Positions 56,379 through 64,000 of a DNA stretch of 64,000 bases are shown piece after piece. The position numbers were made by a program, and so were the translations under genes. This DNA is from Brevundimonas sp. SL130 (GTDB lineage Bacteria; Pseudomonadota; Alphaproteobacteria; Caulobacterales; Caulobacteraceae), in assembly GCF_026625805.1 (NCBI RefSeq), contig NZ_CP113064.1:1736001-1800000 (forward strand), read 5' to 3'. A model generated the notes under the pieces. The model worked only from the letters and a program-made list of their open reading frames with translations. It made no database searches and was not told where the DNA came from. How positions within the stretch are numbered: position 1 is the stretch's first letter; every line of letters starts with the position of its first letter.

Positions 56379-58814
56379 ATGTTGCCGCTTCACGCCGTTC
56401 TCGAACCGCTGAAAGCCGCCCTTGCGCGCGGGAATACGGCGGTTCTGGCCGCCCCGCCGGGGGCCGGGAAGACCACGGTCGTGCCCCTGGCTCTGCTGGA
56501 TCAGGCCTGGCTGGACGGCGGCCGGGTGCTGGTGCTGGAGCCGCGCCGTATCGCCGCACGGGCCGCCGCTGACCGAATGGCGAGCACTCTTGGCGAGGTG
56601 GCGGGTGAGACGGTCGGCTATCGCACGCGGCTGCAAAGCCGGATCGGGCCTAAGACGCGGATCGAGGTGATCACCGAGGGGGTCTTCACCCGGATGATCC
56701 TGGACGATCCCGGCCTGGAGGGCGTGGGCGCCGTCCTGTTTGACGAATTCCACGAGCGCAGCCTGGACGCCGACCTGGGGCTGGCCCTGGCGCGGGAGAC
56801 GCAAGGGGTATTGCGTGAGGACCTGCGGCTGCTGGTCATGTCGGCGACGCTGGACGTGGCGGGGGTGTCGCGCCTGCTCGAGGGCGCGCCGGTGATCGAG
56901 GCGGAGGGGCGGGCCTATCCGGTCGAGACCCGCTATCTGGGGCGCAATCCCGCCGAACGGTTCGAAGAGGCGATGGCGCGGGCCTGTCTGACGGCGCTGG
57001 GCGAAGAGACGGGGTCGGTGCTGGCCTTCTTACCGGGGCAGGGCGAGATCCACCGGGTGGCGCGACTGGTCAACGAGCGGCTGCGGCTGCCCAACGTCGA
57101 TGTGGTTCCGCTGTACGGCGGTCTGGACCGGGCCGAGCAGGACCGGGCCATCGAACCGGCGGCGGCCGGACGGCGCAAACTGGTGCTGGCGACCTCGGTG
57201 GCGGAGACCAGTCTGACGATTAGCGGGGTGAGGGTGGTGCTGGACGGCGGCCTGTCGCGCGTGCCCCGGTTCGAGCCGTCCAGCGGCCTGACGCGCTTGG
57301 CCACGGTGCGGGTCAGCCGGTCCTCGGCCGAACAGCGGCGGGGACGGGCGGGGCGGACCGAACCGGGCGTCTGCTATCGCCTGTGGGACGAGGAACAGAC
57401 ACGGGGTCTGGTTCCGCACCAGCGGCCGGAGATCCAGGAGGCGGACCTGACCGGTCTGGCGCTGGATCTGGCGCGGTGGGGCGCGCGGTCGGTCGAAGGG
57501 TTGGCCCTGCTGGACCCGCCGCCGGCCGGAGCCATGGCGGAGGCGCGCAAGGTGCTGAGCCGTCTCGGAGCGCTGGATGCGGAGGGCGGGCTGTCGGCGC
57601 ATGGGCGGCGGCTGACGCGCATCCCCCTGTCGCCGCGGTTGGCCCATATGGTCGCCGTGGCGTCAGACGCCGGGGACGCTATGACCGGGGCGCGGATCGC
57701 GGCGGTGCTGAGCGAGCCGGGGCTGGGTGGAAACGGGATCGATCTGGCGGATCGGCTGGTCGGGTTGGAGCGGGATCGGTCGCCGCGCGCGCGGGACGCC
57801 TTGAAGTTGGCCGACCGTTGGGCGCGGGCCGCAGGCGGCGGCGCTGGGGGCTCGGTTGAACCGGGCCTGTTGCTGGCCGAGGCCTTTCCCGAACGGGTCG
57901 CCAAGGCGCGCGGCAAGACGGGCGAGCTGTTGCTGGCCAGCGGGCGCGGGGCCGTACTGGACGCGACGGATCATCTGGCGCGCGAGGCCTGGCTGGCGGT
58001 GGCGGAATTGGGTGGAGGCGAGGCGCGCGACCGGGTGCGGCTGGCGGCGGCGCTGGACGGCGCGCGTATCGAGGCGGACCTGGGGCGATTGATCGAGATC
58101 GAGGATCGGCTGGTCAAGGAGCCGTCCGGCCGGATGGTGATCCGGCGCGCGCGGCGAATCGGCGCCCTGGTGCTGGATGAAAAGGTGATCGGGGCGCCGG
58201 ACGCCAAAACCATGACGGCGGCCCTGCGTGCCGAGATCGAGGTCGAGGGGGTGGGCGCTCTGCGTTGGGGCGAGCAGGCGACGGGGCTGCGGGCGCGGCT
58301 GGCCTTTCTTCATAGGCTGGATCCGAGCTGGCCGGATGTCTCGGACGCCGCCCTGCTGGTGGCGAGGACGGACTGGCTGTGGCCTATTCTGGAGGGCGCG
58401 AAGTCGCTGGAGGCGGTCAGCGACGGTCGGTTGGCCGAAGCCTTGCGCGGGCTGATCCCGTGGGATCTGCAGCGCAGGCTGGACGAACTGGCGCCGCCTC
58501 GGCTGACGACGCCGCTCGGTTCGGCGGGGATCGACTATGGCGCCGAAGGTGGGCCGCGGGTCGAGATCCGGGTGCAGGAGCTGTTCGGCGTCGTCACCCA
58601 TCCAACGGTCGGGGGCGGACGCGTTCCGCTGACCCTGTCGCTGTTGTCGCCGGCGCGGCGGCCGGTTCAGGTGACGAAGGACCTGCCGGGTTTCTGGGCC
58701 GGGTCCTGGGCGGCGGTGCGGTCGGACATGCGGGGCCGTTATCCGCGCCACCCCTGGCCCGAGAACCCAGCCGAGGCCCAGCCCACCAACCGGGTCAAGC
58801 CGCGCGGGACCTGA
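56379..58814 (+). CDS. hrpB: ATP-dependent RNA helicase HrpB
   Basis: 811 residues. Walker A APPGAGKTT, motif Ia LEPRRIAARAAADRMA, DEFH box (LFDEFHERSLDADL), SAT motif VMSATLD, motif V LATSVAETSLTISGVR and motif VI QRRGRAGRTEPG, followed by the HrpB-specific C-terminal region ending PVQVTKDLPGFWAGSW and YPRHPWPENPAEAQPT. The role of this DEAH helicase is unclear even in E. coli. Confidence 0.96.
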   Translation: MLPLHAVLEPLKAALARGNTAVLAAPPGAGKTTVVPLALLDQAWLDGGRVLVLEPRRIAARAAADRMASTLGEVAGETVGYRTRLQSRIGPKTRIEVITEGVFTRMILDDPGLEGVGAVLFDEFHERSLDADLGLALARETQGVLREDLRLLVMSATLDVAGVSRLLEGAPVIEAEGRAYPVETRYLGRNPAERFEEAMARACLTALGEETGSVLAFLPGQGEIHRVARLVNERLRLPNVDVVPLYGGLDRAEQDRAIEPAAAGRRKLVLATSVAETSLTISGVRVVLDGGLSRVPRFEPSSGLTRLATVRVSRSSAEQRRGRAGRTEPGVCYRLWDEEQTRGLVPHQRPEIQEADLTGLALDLARWGARSVEGLALLDPPPAGAMAEARKVLSRLGALDAEGGLSAHGRRLTRIPLSPRLAHMVAVASDAGDAMTGARIAAVLSEPGLGGNGIDLADRLVGLERDRSPRARDALKLADRWARAAGGGAGGSVEPGLLLAEAFPERVAKARGKTGELLLASGRGAVLDATDHLAREAWLAVAELGGGEARDRVRLAAALDGARIEADLGRLIEIEDRLVKEPSGRMVIRRARRIGALVLDEKVIGAPDAKTMTAALRAEIEVEGVGALRWGEQATGLRARLAFLHRLDPSWPDVSDAALLVARTDWLWPILEGAKSLEAVSDGRLAEALRGLIPWDLQRRLDELAPPRLTTPLGSAGIDYGAEGGPRVEIRVQELFGVVTHPTVGGGRVPLTLSLLSPARRPVQVTKDLPGFWAGSWAAVRSDMRGRYPRHPWPENPAEAQPTNRVKPRGT

Positions 58815-58877
58815 GCGCCGGACTTGACCGCGCGGGACGAGCAAAGCATTGGCTTTGCTTCCAAACAGGATTTTACC

Positions 58878-60164
58878 GTGTCTGACGCAAAGATTGTTTC
58901 GCCGACCGCCGGGAAAGGGCGGGTTCTTTTCGCCAGCCTGATCGGCACGACGATCGAGTTCTACGACTTCTACATCTATGCCACGGCGGCGGTGCTGGTG
59001 TTTCCGCGCCTGTTCTTCCCAGGCGCGGATCCGACGACCGCCATGCTGTCGTCCTTCGCAACCTTTTCCATCGCCTTCTTTGCGCGGCCGGTCGGGGCCC
59101 TGGCCTTTGGGCATTTCGGGGATCGGGTGGGGCGCAAGGCGACGCTGGTGGCGGCCCTGATGACCATGGGCGTATCCACCGTGGCCATCGGTCTGTTGCC
59201 GACCCATGCCTCGGTCGGGGTCATCGCGCCGCTGTTGCTGGCCCTGTGCCGGTTCGGACAGGGCCTGGGCCTGGGCGGCGAATGGGGCGGGGCGGTGCTG
59301 TTGGCGACCGAGAACGCCCCGCCGGGTAAGAAAGCCTGGTTCGGCATGTTCCCGCAGTTGGGGGCGCCGATCGGATTCATCCTATCGACGGGCGCCTTCA
59401 TAGTGCTGACCTCGACCATGAGCGAGGCGCAATTCGAGGCCTGGGGGTGGCGTCTTCCCTTCCTGGCCAGCGCCCTGCTGGTGTTCGTCGGCCTGTGGGT
59501 GCGGCTGAAGATCACCGAGACCCCTGAGTTCCAGACGGCGATAGATCGCAAGGAGAGGGTCAAGGCGCCGGCCGTGACCCTGTTCGCCCATCACAAGATG
59601 GCGCTGTTCCTGGGGACGTTCAGCGGGGTGACGACCTTTACCCTCTTCTATCTGATGACCGTCTTCGCCCTGGGTTGGGCGACCACGGGGATGGGGCTGG
59701 CGCGCGGCGACGTCCTGCCGGTCCAGCTGATCGGGGTATTGTTCTTCGCCGCCTTCATTCCGGTGACGGCCCTGCTGGCGGACAAATACGGGCAGGTGAA
59801 GGTGCTGATCGCCTCGTCCGTCGGGATCGGTCTGTTCGGCGCTCTGTTCGCGCCCCTGTTCGACGCCGGCCTGACGGGCCTGTTGATCTTCTTCGCCCTG
59901 GGGTTCGGGCTGATGGGCTGCACCTATGGGCCCATAGGCGCGGCGATGGCGCGACCTTTCCCGACGACGGTCCGCTATACCGGGGCGTCGATGGCCTTCA
60001 ATCTGGCCGGGATCGTCGGGGCGTCGCTGGCGCCCTATCTGGCGACATGGCTGGCGCGGAACTATGGGCTGGCGGCGGTCGGCGGCTATCTGGCCGTGTC
60101 GGCGGTCATCACCATCCTGGCCCTGTGGGGCATGGGACGGGTTAGTCCGGAAACCGAGCTTTAA
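58878..60164 (+). CDS. MFS transporter, metabolite:H+ symporter (MHS) type
   Basis: 428 residues from GTG 58878, preceded by CAGGA; TTG 58824 would add 18 non-conserved residues. Twelve hydrophobic segments. MHS signatures: GTTIEFYDFYIYATAA in TM1, GHFGDRVGRK in the TM2-3 loop and GLGLGGEWGGAVLLATENA in TM5. Relatives transport alpha-ketoglutarate, citrate, shikimate or proline. Its stop overlaps the stop of the convergent methyltransferase gene by four bases. Confidence 0.9.
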   Translation: MSDAKIVSPTAGKGRVLFASLIGTTIEFYDFYIYATAAVLVFPRLFFPGADPTTAMLSSFATFSIAFFARPVGALAFGHFGDRVGRKATLVAALMTMGVSTVAIGLLPTHASVGVIAPLLLALCRFGQGLGLGGEWGGAVLLATENAPPGKKAWFGMFPQLGAPIGFILSTGAFIVLTSTMSEAQFEAWGWRLPFLASALLVFVGLWVRLKITETPEFQTAIDRKERVKAPAVTLFAHHKMALFLGTFSGVTTFTLFYLMTVFALGWATTGMGLARGDVLPVQLIGVLFFAAFIPVTALLADKYGQVKVLIASSVGIGLFGALFAPLFDAGLTGLLIFFALGFGLMGCTYGPIGAAMARPFPTTVRYTGASMAFNLAGIVGASLAPYLATWLARNYGLAAVGGYLAVSAVITILALWGMGRVSPETEL

Positions 60165-60970
60165 GCCTCGTCCGTGGCGGCATAGACCATGATGCCGGTC
60201 GCGATGGCCAGGTTCAGGCTGTCGGCCCGGCCGCGCATCGGGATCTTGACGTTGACGTCGCAGGCGGCGGCCAGATCGTCGGTCAGGCCGGCCTGTTCAT
60301 TGCCCATCAGGATCAGTGACGGCTTGCGCATCACGGCTGAGCGGTGGCTGACCGTCGCATCCAGGCGGGTGCCGACGACGCTACCGGGCCAGGTCTTGCG
60401 CCAGGCCAGGAAGGCGTCGGGGTCTGTCTTGGTGATCGAGACAGCGAAGACCGAGCCCATGGTCGCGCGCACGGCCTCGACTGAATAGGGATCGACGCAG
60501 TCGCCGATCAGGATGACGCCGCCGCAACCGGCCGCGTCGGCCGTGCGGATGATGGTGCCCAGATTGCCGGGATCGCGCACCTGCTCCAGAGCGACCCAGC
60601 AGGGCGCGGAGGTCGGGTCCAGGCTGTTGAGAGGCGCATAGGCCTGATCGAACACGCCCAGCACGGTCTGGGGATTGTCGCGACGACTGATCTTTTCGAG
60701 GATGGCGTGGGTGACGATGATGATGTCGCCGCCGGCCTTGCGCGTTTCGGCCTTGGCGCGGTCCAGCAGGGGGTGGGGGCGGGCCTCCTCGCCGACCAGC
60801 AGCATGCGCGGCGCGCGGCCCAGGTCCAGGGCCTCGCCGATGAACTTCAGACCTTCGGCCAGGAAGGCGCCGGTCAGGTCGCGCTCCTTGCGCATATGAA
60901 GCGCGCGAACGCTTTTGATCGTATCGTTCGTCAGGGAGGTGATGACGCGGTATTCGTCTCGGGCGCTCAT
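60161..60970 (-). CDS. SpoU/TrmH-family RNA 2'-O-methyltransferase
   Basis: 269 residues. An N-terminal RNA 2'-O ribose substrate-binding domain (LHMRKERDLTGAFLAEGLKFIGEAL) is followed by the trefoil-knot SPOUT domain: EQVRDPGNLGTIIRTADA (motif 1), LILMGNEQAGL (motif 2) and IPMRGRADSLNLAIATGI (motif 3). Probably modifies rRNA or tRNA. The start overlaps the upstream methyltransferase stop by ATGA. Confidence 0.93.
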   Translation of the reverse strand: MSARDEYRVITSLTNDTIKSVRALHMRKERDLTGAFLAEGLKFIGEALDLGRAPRMLLVGEEARPHPLLDRAKAETRKAGGDIIIVTHAILEKISRRDNPQTVLGVFDQAYAPLNSLDPTSAPCWVALEQVRDPGNLGTIIRTADAAGCGGVILIGDCVDPYSVEAVRATMGSVFAVSITKTDPDAFLAWRKTWPGSVVGTRLDATVSHRSAVMRKPSLILMGNEQAGLTDDLAAACDVNVKIPMRGRADSLNLAIATGIMVYAATDEA

Positions 60971-61878
60971 CGGCTCCACCGCGCGAAGAAGGACAGGCCG
61001 ATGGCGCGGGCGTCCGGGCCGTCTTCGGACAGGGCCAGTTCGCCCCAGTCGATGCGGCCGCCGCGATCATGGGTCGCCTCGGCCATCAGATGGGCCAGGG
61101 ACAGGCCCGAGACCCGCGCGGCATAGGCGTTCAGCAAGAGGAAGTCGGCGTCGTCGGCCAGGAGGGCGGCGCAGTCCTTCAGCAGGGCCGGCATGTCCTC
61201 GAACAGGCGCCAGACCTCGCCGGTGGGGCCACGGCCGTATTTGGGCGGGTCGAGAATTATCCCGTCGTATTTGACGCCGCGACGGACCTCGCGGGCGACA
61301 TATTTGCGGGCGTCCTCGACGATCCAGCGGATCGGGTGCTGGCTCAAGCCGGACTGTTCTGCGTTTTCGCGGGCGTAGGCGACCGACTTCTTCGAGGCGT
61401 CGACGTGGGTGACCTCAGCCCCGGCGGCGGCGGCGGCAAGGCTGGCCACGCCGGTGTAGCCGAAGAGATTGAGGAGTTTAGGGGCCCTGCCGGCGTCGCG
61501 CGAGAAGCTGCGGACCCGGGCGTCCAGCCATTCCCAGTTGGCGGCCTGCTCAGGGAAGAAGGCCAGGTGGCGGAAGGGGGTGAAACGGCCGGTGAATTTC
61601 ACGTCGCGCCATTTTAGGGGGAAGGCGTCGATAGGGCCGTGCTGGTCGAACCGCCAGCGGCCGGAGTCTTCTTCCTCCTGCTGGGGATCGAAGGTGGCTG
61701 TGGCCTTGTCGAAAGCGGTCGGGTCACGGGGAGACCAGAAACACTGGGGCTCGGGTCGGACAACAGTGTAGCGGCCGTAGCGTTCCAGTTTCTTGCCGTC
61801 GCCGGAGTCCAGCAGAGCGTAGTCGGACCAGCCGCGGGTCACGAGCGTTTCGGGAGTGGGGGAGAGCAGGGGCGCCAT
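60967..61878 (-). CDS. Class I SAM-dependent methyltransferase, RlmI/RlmL-like
   Basis: 303 residues. The Rossmann motif LNLFGYTGVASLAAAAAGAEVTHVDASKKS and the catalytic IILDPPKYGRGP are those of 23S rRNA m5C/m2G methyltransferases of the RlmI group, but the N-terminal PUA domain is missing or replaced by a shorter beta domain. Coupled to the SpoU gene, so both probably act in RNA modification. Confidence 0.9.
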   Translation of the reverse strand: MAPLLSPTPETLVTRGWSDYALLDSGDGKKLERYGRYTVVRPEPQCFWSPRDPTAFDKATATFDPQQEEEDSGRWRFDQHGPIDAFPLKWRDVKFTGRFTPFRHLAFFPEQAANWEWLDARVRSFSRDAGRAPKLLNLFGYTGVASLAAAAAGAEVTHVDASKKSVAYARENAEQSGLSQHPIRWIVEDARKYVAREVRRGVKYDGIILDPPKYGRGPTGEVWRLFEDMPALLKDCAALLADDADFLLLNAYAARVSGLSLAHLMAEATHDRGGRIDWGELALSEDGPDARAIGLSFFARWSR

Positions 61879-61896
61879 TGTGCCGCTGATAGGCGG

Positions 61897-63282
61897 TCAG
61901 GCGGCCTCGCGTCCAGCGTCCACCGTAATGTCGGGTGCGCATTTGACATCCTCCTCGGCGTCGTGCGCCGTCTTGTCCCAGGCATAGGGCGCGACGATCA
62001 GGCGCCAAAACGCATGGACGAAGGCCAGGCTGAGCAGGGACCAGTAGGCTGGAGCGGCGAGCATGTCGGTCAGCCGATAGTCCAGGCCCGCGCGTCGTGC
62101 GCCGACCGCACAGCCCATCCAGGCGGCGATGACCCCCACGGCGAGCACCGCGAACGAGGCCAGCGGGGTATCCGGGGCCATGCCGGCGTGTAGTCCCACC
62201 ATCAGGGCCGAAATGATCCAGGCCAGGGTCGGCGCGTGACAGGCGGCGGAGACGATGGCGGCGCCTAGGGTCATGACCATGGCCAGCATTCCCCGGCGAC
62301 CCAGGGCCAGAGGCGTCCGGGTATGGACGCCCCAGGTCTGCATATAGCCCTTGAGCCAGCGGGTGCGCTGCGGCAACCACCGCTCCAGCCCGCCGGGCGG
62401 GGTCTCCCAAGTCGGACTGTTCAGCACGCCCAGTCGCCAACCGGCCGACCACAGCTTGAAGCCCAGATCGGCGTCCTCGGTCACATTATGGGCGTCCCAG
62501 CCGTCCGTCGCTCGGAGGGCGGCGGTGCGAAGGTGATTGCTGGTGCCGCCCAGGGGAAAGGGCAGGTTCAGACGGGCCATCCCAGGCAGGTTCACCTCGA
62601 ACAAGGCGGCGTATTCGAAAGCGAACTGCCGGTCGAGAAAGCGGGTCAGGCCGGCCCCGCCTCGACGAATGCGAAGGGGCGCCTGAAGGCAGCCGAGTTT
62701 GGAATTTTCGGCGAAGCGTGCTGCGGCCTCGCGCAGTTGGCCCGGGTCGGGCGAGTCCTCGGCGTCGTAGATGGTGACGAACTCGCCCGTCGCGGACGAC
62801 AGGGCGTGGTTCAGCGCGCGGGGCTTGGTCTGGGGCGATCCCGCTGGGACGACGATGATGCGCAGCCAGTTCGGACGGGGCGTGGCCTGGGCGGCGTCGA
62901 GGGTTGCGCGATCACCGGCCTCTAGCACCAGAAAGCCTTCCAGTTGACGCCGAGGATAATCGATCTGCGACAGATTCCGGATCAACTGTGGAACCATGGC
63001 CGCTTCGTCGTGAAGGGCCGCCAAAATCGTATAGCGCGGCCAGCGTGAGGGCCGCGGCGGCGAAGGCAGGGGACGAAGACTGGCGATCGCCAGCGCCGTG
63101 CGCCACAGGGCCGCGATGACGAAGCCGATCTGAAGCGCCACGACCAGCGCCATCAGCGTGGGGCGCGGCCAGTGTAAAAGCGCCGCCGCAAGGCCGATCA
63201 CGAGGCTGCACGCGATGACCGTCTGGCCTGGGGTGGGCGTTCGCCGCGCGGCCCCGGACCGTCTTTGCCTGTGTCCGATCAT
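61897..63282 (-). CDS. Membrane glycosyltransferase family 2
   Basis: About 461 residues from ATG 63282; in-frame starts at 63330 and 63342 are possible, none with a clear ribosome site. Two N-terminal helices (TVIACSLVIGLAAALL; LMALVVALQIGFVIAAL), a GT-A domain with nucleotide-binding DAEDSPDPGQL, acceptor motif TEDADLGFKLW and QRTRWLKGYMQTW (the Q-RW motif of processive GTs), then three or four C-terminal helices. It resembles beta-glycan synthases of the cellulose-synthase group. Its product is unknown; no partner gene is nearby. Confidence 0.87.
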   Translation of the reverse strand: MIGHRQRRSGAARRTPTPGQTVIACSLVIGLAAALLHWPRPTLMALVVALQIGFVIAALWRTALAIASLRPLPSPPRPSRWPRYTILAALHDEAAMVPQLIRNLSQIDYPRRQLEGFLVLEAGDRATLDAAQATPRPNWLRIIVVPAGSPQTKPRALNHALSSATGEFVTIYDAEDSPDPGQLREAAARFAENSKLGCLQAPLRIRRGGAGLTRFLDRQFAFEYAALFEVNLPGMARLNLPFPLGGTSNHLRTAALRATDGWDAHNVTEDADLGFKLWSAGWRLGVLNSPTWETPPGGLERWLPQRTRWLKGYMQTWGVHTRTPLALGRRGMLAMVMTLGAAIVSAACHAPTLAWIISALMVGLHAGMAPDTPLASFAVLAVGVIAAWMGCAVGARRAGLDYRLTDMLAAPAYWSLLSLAFVHAFWRLIVAPYAWDKTAHDAEEDVKCAPDITVDAGREAA

Positions 63283-63412
63283 GCCCGTTCGCCCCCGCGT
63301 CTTGGCGACATACAACTCAGAATACGTCATTGACGCAACCATGTTATGCAAGGCCTGTTGGCTTCGATGATAGATTGTCGCTATTCAACGGTGGCCTGAT
63401 CCGGAGTCGCCG

Positions 63413-64000
63413 TTGTCCGTCGTTTCGCCATCCTCGCGTTCCAATCGCAAACCCAAGGGCGAAGGTCATTCGCGGCGCGGAGAAATTCTGGCCGCAGCTG
63501 AGCGCATATTCGTCGAGCACGGCTACGAAGGCGCGACTATCCGCAAGATCGCGGACGAGGTTGGCCTGTCCTCGACGGCGCTCTATATGCATTTCCCTGA
63601 CAAGGGGGCGATCCTTCAGGAGATCTGCCGCGAGGCGTTCGGCCGATTGATCGCGACCGGGGCGGCCCTGTCGGCGCTGGATGCGCCGCCCGAGGTGCGT
63701 TTGCGACGGATGATCGAAGCCTATGCCCAGTTCGGATTCGACCACCCGAACGCCTACCGGCTGATCTATCTGACGCGTCCGGTTGAGGCGCGCGAGGGCG
63801 CCCAGACTCTGTCGCAGGAACTTGGCGCGGGCGTGTTTTCCGCGTTCGAGCAACTGGTGGCCGAGGCCGTGGCCGCGGGGCGTATGACGGGCGATCCTCA
63901 GACGATCGCTCAAGCGATCTGGGCTGCGACCCACGGCGTGGTCTCTTTGATGATCACCAAGCCCTATTTCCCCTGGGCCGATCGCGACGTCCTGGTCAAG
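63413..64000 (+). CDS. TetR/AcrR-family regulator (truncated by the window edge)
   Basis: 196 codons visible from TTG 63413, preceded by CCGGAG; no stop before the edge. N-terminal HTH with RRGEILAAAERIFVEHGYEG and IADEVGLSSTALYMHFPDKG, then a helical ligand domain (RMIEAYAQFGFDHPNAYRLIYL; IAQAIWAATHGVVSLMI). The HTH is preceded by a basic tail. Divergent from the glycosyltransferase gene, which it may control. Confidence 0.92.
   Translation, partial: MSVVSPSSRSNRKPKGEGHSRRGEILAAAERIFVEHGYEGATIRKIADEVGLSSTALYMHFPDKGAILQEICREAFGRLIATGAALSALDAPPEVRLRRMIEAYAQFGFDHPNAYRLIYLTRPVEAREGAQTLSQELGAGVFSAFEQLVAEAVAAGRMTGDPQTIAQAIWAATHGVVSLMITKPYFPWADRDVLVK

Overview
The window looks like a chromosomal segment of a Caulobacteraceae bacterium, probably Brevundimonas or a close relative. 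The reasons are high GC with strong third-position GC, the order tig ... clpP-(cicA-like)-clpX-lon-hupB typical of Caulobacter relatives, FecI/FecR-coupled TonB receptors, and many Tat-exported glycoside hydrolases. The genus is an inference from gene content, not from a phylogeny.

Layout. (1) 1-12.4 kb is a housekeeping protein-quality-control block: trigger factor, ClpP, ClpX, Lon and HU, then tRNA-Val. Between tig and clpP sits a small local gene family: two full paralogues of an unknown exported protein, a decayed copy of the tig 3' end between them, and a decayed 3' fragment of a third copy. (2) 12.4-13.2 kb is gene-poor and holds a decayed IS481-type transposase. (3) 13.2-20.0 kb is a haem-uptake island: FecI-type ECF sigma, FecR anti-sigma, an unusually long TonB-dependent receptor carrying an extra C-terminal small outer-membrane barrel domain, haem oxygenase and TonB. 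Two near-identical promoter-like elements lie in front of fecR and the receptor. (4) 20.2-24.6 kb holds an alpha-amino-acid ester hydrolase and an S10-like peptidase whose 5' part has been replaced by an IS3-family element; the IS transposase is itself split by an amber codon.

(5) 24.7-52.5 kb is the centrepiece, a saccharide-utilisation locus for N-glycans and GlcNAc. A GH78-like enzyme is followed by a tightly coupled minus-strand operon GH20 - GH2 beta-mannosidase - GH3 - GH125 - GH92 - GH29, in which successive genes mostly overlap by four bases. A divergent GntR/UTRA regulator comes next, then a GH2 beta-galactosidase with a 4-bp frameshift. A second minus-strand group then runs aspartylglucosaminidase-type amidase - cutC - nagB-II - nagA - EIIA-HPr-EI fusion - nagE. 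Together these could strip Gal, Fuc, Xyl, Man and GlcNAc from complex (plant-type) N-glycans, release the GlcNAc-Asn linkage, and import and deaminate GlcNAc. The arrangement recalls the nix/N-glycan cluster described in Xanthomonas, but uses a PTS for GlcNAc uptake and has no dedicated TonB receptor or ENGase in view.

(6) 52.6-64 kb is mixed: orphan CheD, a Dps-like ferritin, a small exported protein, tRNA-Leu, an amino-acid permease, HrpB helicase, an MHS-type transporter, two RNA/SAM methyltransferases, a GT2 glycosyltransferase and a truncated TetR regulator at the right edge. Most long opposite-strand open frames are mirror artefacts of GC-rich codon use and are not listed.
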